DNA of 7,569 nucleotides. It comes from Sporichthyaceae bacterium. Its GTDB lineage: Bacteria > Actinomycetota > Actinomycetes > JACCUZ01. Made by a program: the position numbers and the translations under genes. The stretch spans positions 1-7,569 of the forward strand of contig JACCUZ010000334.1 in NCBI GenBank assembly GCA_013698395.1, in the 5' to 3' direction. Below the pieces are notes generated by a model that had not been told where the DNA came from, ran no database searches, and saw only the letters and a program-made list of their open reading frames with translations. Positions 6,745-7,569 of the stretch are shown here, piece after piece; position 1 is the first letter of the stretch, and the number at the start of each line of letters is the position of its first letter.

Positions 6745-6972
6745 TCATTCGGCGTCGGTGCGCTCCCGGTCGGCAGCCACGCTGTCCGTGTCGCTGTCCG
6801 GGTCAGTGCTCCGGTCGAACCCTGCCGCTTCGGCCTCGGGCGTCTCCGGGTCGGCCGACGTCGGGACGATGCCCTCCAGTCGGTCGGAGACCACCGAGTC
6901 ACCGTCGGTGGGGGTGCCGGAAACCGGGTCGCCACCGGTCGGCGGGTCGACGTAGGGGTCGGAGGTGGTCAT
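6745..6972 (-). CDS. Small acidic, probably disordered protein, function unknown
   Basis: A 75-residue protein I do not recognise. It has 14 Asp, 6 Glu, 4 Arg and no Lys, His, Cys or Trp, giving a net charge near -16, with 9 prolines and many Ser/Thr/Gly residues. This points to an intrinsically disordered soluble chain. No signal peptide, membrane segment or enzyme motif is visible. The only slightly hydrophobic patch is VVSDRLEGIVP (27-37), and the C-terminal part is an Asp/Ser/Thr-rich tail. The ATG at 6970-6972 is well supported by GGAAGGAG with 6 bases between it and the start; the frame stays open for 18 more codons, but that stretch is Arg/Ala-rich and lacks such a site. It ends 5 bases before the acn operator palindrome, so it is transcribed towards acn and could share read-through. 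Good start signal, but short and composition-biased, so coding status is likely rather than certain. Confidence 0.65.
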   Translation of the reverse strand: MTTSDPYVDPPTGGDPVSGTPTDGDSVVSDRLEGIVPTSADPETPEAEAAGFDRSTDPDSDTDSVAADRERTDAE

Positions 6973-7060
6973 GTCGGGCTCCTTCCGTGCGGGCGCGGAG
7001 GCGGTCGCCGTCCGCGTCCGGCCCATTCCCCCCGTACGCCCACCTCACCCGCCGCCGAGC

Positions 7061-7070
7061 GACCACGTTT
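7061..7070. promoter_or_regulatory. GACCACGTTT half-site
   Basis: This decamer is identical to the left half of the imperfect palindrome at 7084-7105, but no matching right half follows (GGCCGGGC stands where GGTC would be expected). Its implied centre is 25 bases from that of the next site. It may be a decayed or weak third operator, or chance. Confidence 0.35.
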
Positions 7071-7083
7071 CGGCCGGGCGGCG

Positions 7084-7105
7084 TTGACCACGTTTACCTG
7101 GTCAA
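7084..7105. promoter_or_regulatory. 22-bp imperfect palindrome
   Basis: TTGACCA at 7084-7090 and TGGTCAA at 7099-7105 are exact complements. Between them is CGTTTACC, in which two of the four inner pairs also match. Nine of 11 base pairs are symmetric. It shares its half-site with 7147-7166; the two centres are 62 bases apart, close to six helical turns. It is likely a binding site for a dimeric regulator that I cannot name. Confidence 0.6.
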
Positions 7106-7146
7106 CACCCGCTGCGCTAGGCGTCTACACCATGCGGGGCGTGCAC

Positions 7147-7166
7147 TGACCACGTATACGTGGTCA
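7147..7166. promoter_or_regulatory. Perfect 20-bp palindrome upstream of the small acidic gene
   Basis: TGACCACGTATACGTGGTCA is identical on both strands over 20 bases. It starts 31 bases after the methyltransferase stop codon. No T-run follows on the minus strand, so an operator is likelier than a terminator. It is the best-conserved member of the GACCACGT set here. Confidence 0.65.
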
Positions 7167-7197
7167 ATACCGTGGCCGGCTCGGCGGGGGGCGGGGG

Positions 7198-7569
7198 CTA
7201 GTTCGGGTCCCTGGCCCGAACCCCCGGGACCAGGACCGCGATGCACTCGACGTGGGCCGTCATCGGGAACAGGTCGAACACGCGCAGCGACTCCACTCGG
7301 TAGCCGCGGTCGCCGAACCAGCGCAGGTCGCGCGCCAGCGCAGCCGGGTCGCACGCGACGTAGCAGACCCGCCTGGCCCCGACGCGCGAGAGGAGCGAGA
7401 CGACGGCCTTCCCGGCACCTGCGCGCGGTGGGTCGAGCACGACGAGGTCGGCCCGACCCAGACGCAACCGCCGAAGGACATGGTCGACCCGGCCCCGCTC
7501 GACCCGGACCATCGGCAGGTCCGCCAGGTTGTGCCGCGCGTCCTGCACCGCGACCCGGTCGGCCTCCAC
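7198..7569 (-). CDS. Class I SAM-dependent RNA 5-methyluridine methyltransferase, TrmA/RlmD family (partial)
   Basis: The last 123 residues of an enzyme that methylates C5 of a uridine in tRNA or rRNA using S-adenosylmethionine; the N-terminus, including any TRAM domain or iron-sulphur site, lies beyond the right edge. The fragment opens with VEADRVAVQDARHNL (1-15), the part of the Rossmann fold that holds the SAM ribose through its acidic residue. DLVVLDPPRAG (41-51) is motif IV. YVACDPAALARDL (70-82) carries the catalytic cysteine (fragment residue 73) in the place of the family's usual SCNP. VFDLFPMTAHVECIAVL (97-113) holds the C-terminal glutamate (108) that acts as general base in RumA/TrmA relatives. 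These residues are intact, so the protein is probably active. The target nucleotide cannot be decided from this fragment, so I give no symbol. The stop is TAG at 7198-7200. Confidence 0.93.
   Translation of the reverse strand: MEADRVAVQDARHNLADLPMVRVERGRVDHVLRRLRLGRADLVVLDPPRAGAGKAVVSLLSRVGARRVCYVACDPAALARDLRWFGDRGYRVESLRVFDLFPMTAHVECIAVLVPGVRARDPN

Larger units (their letters stand above)
6973..7197. promoter_or_regulatory. Non-coding region with palindromic operator array
   Basis: A 225-base gap between the methyltransferase stop and the small acidic gene. Apart from the ribosome-binding site at its low end, its notable content is a set of related palindromes built on GACCACGT (7061-7070, 7084-7105, 7147-7166). 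I see no tRNA, no convincing ORF and no clear promoter hexamer pair. Because transcription runs leftward, the array is positioned to control the small acidic gene at 6745-6972. Confidence 0.6.

Noticed and set aside
5285..6955. A 556-codon plus-strand open frame opposite acn
   Set aside because: It is antisense to a clearly functional aconitase, shows no recognisable domain, and is explained by the GC-rich codon bias that removes stops from the opposite strand.
7061..7166. CRISPR-like repeats
   Set aside because: The repeated units are palindromic, only two to three, and separated by unequal spacers; no cas gene is present.
7147..7166. An intrinsic terminator for the methyltransferase gene
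   Set aside because: No T-run follows on the minus strand and the perfect palindrome leaves little room for a hairpin loop; an operator fits better.

Overview
The window is GC-rich DNA with strong G/C third-position bias. The aconitase closely resembles mycobacterial and streptomycete aconitases, including a linker typical of that group, so a high-GC actinomycete (Actinomycetota) is the likely source; I cannot place it to genus. Every gene I can support lies on the minus strand, so transcription runs from high to low coordinates.

Layout in transcription order. (1) 7198-7569: the C-terminal third or so of a TrmA/RlmD-type RNA 5-methyluridine methyltransferase, cut by the right edge. (2) 6973-7197: a 225-bp non-coding stretch with two long palindromes and a related half-site. 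(3) 6745-6972: a 75-residue, very acidic, probably disordered protein of unknown function. (4) 6673-6744: a short gap with a perfect 20-bp palindrome over the probable -35 region of the aconitase promoter. (5) 3884-6676: a full-length AcnA/IRP1-type aconitase. (6) 3664-3883: a 220-bp intergenic region with GC-rich stems after acn and a 15-bp palindromic operator candidate before the next operon. (7) 3663 down to the left edge: a sugar-import operon of XylF-like binding lipoprotein, single-domain ABC ATPase, XylH-like permease and a ROK-family repressor whose C-terminus runs off the left edge.

How it works together. The binding lipoprotein, permease and ATPase form a complete CUT2-type importer, most likely for D-xylose, since XylF family motifs are well kept. 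The ROK gene is the last cistron and probably encodes its local sugar-responsive repressor. A perfect 13-bp inverted repeat between the binding-protein and ATPase genes probably sets the ratio of binding protein to membrane components. Aconitase is a TCA-cycle enzyme with its own promoter, and its palindrome suggests control by a MarR-family, TamR-like regulator.

Most of the window is ordinary metabolism. The least explained parts are the non-coding palindromes at 7061-7166 and the small acidic gene beside them. I saw no mobile element, CRISPR array, tRNA or rRNA.
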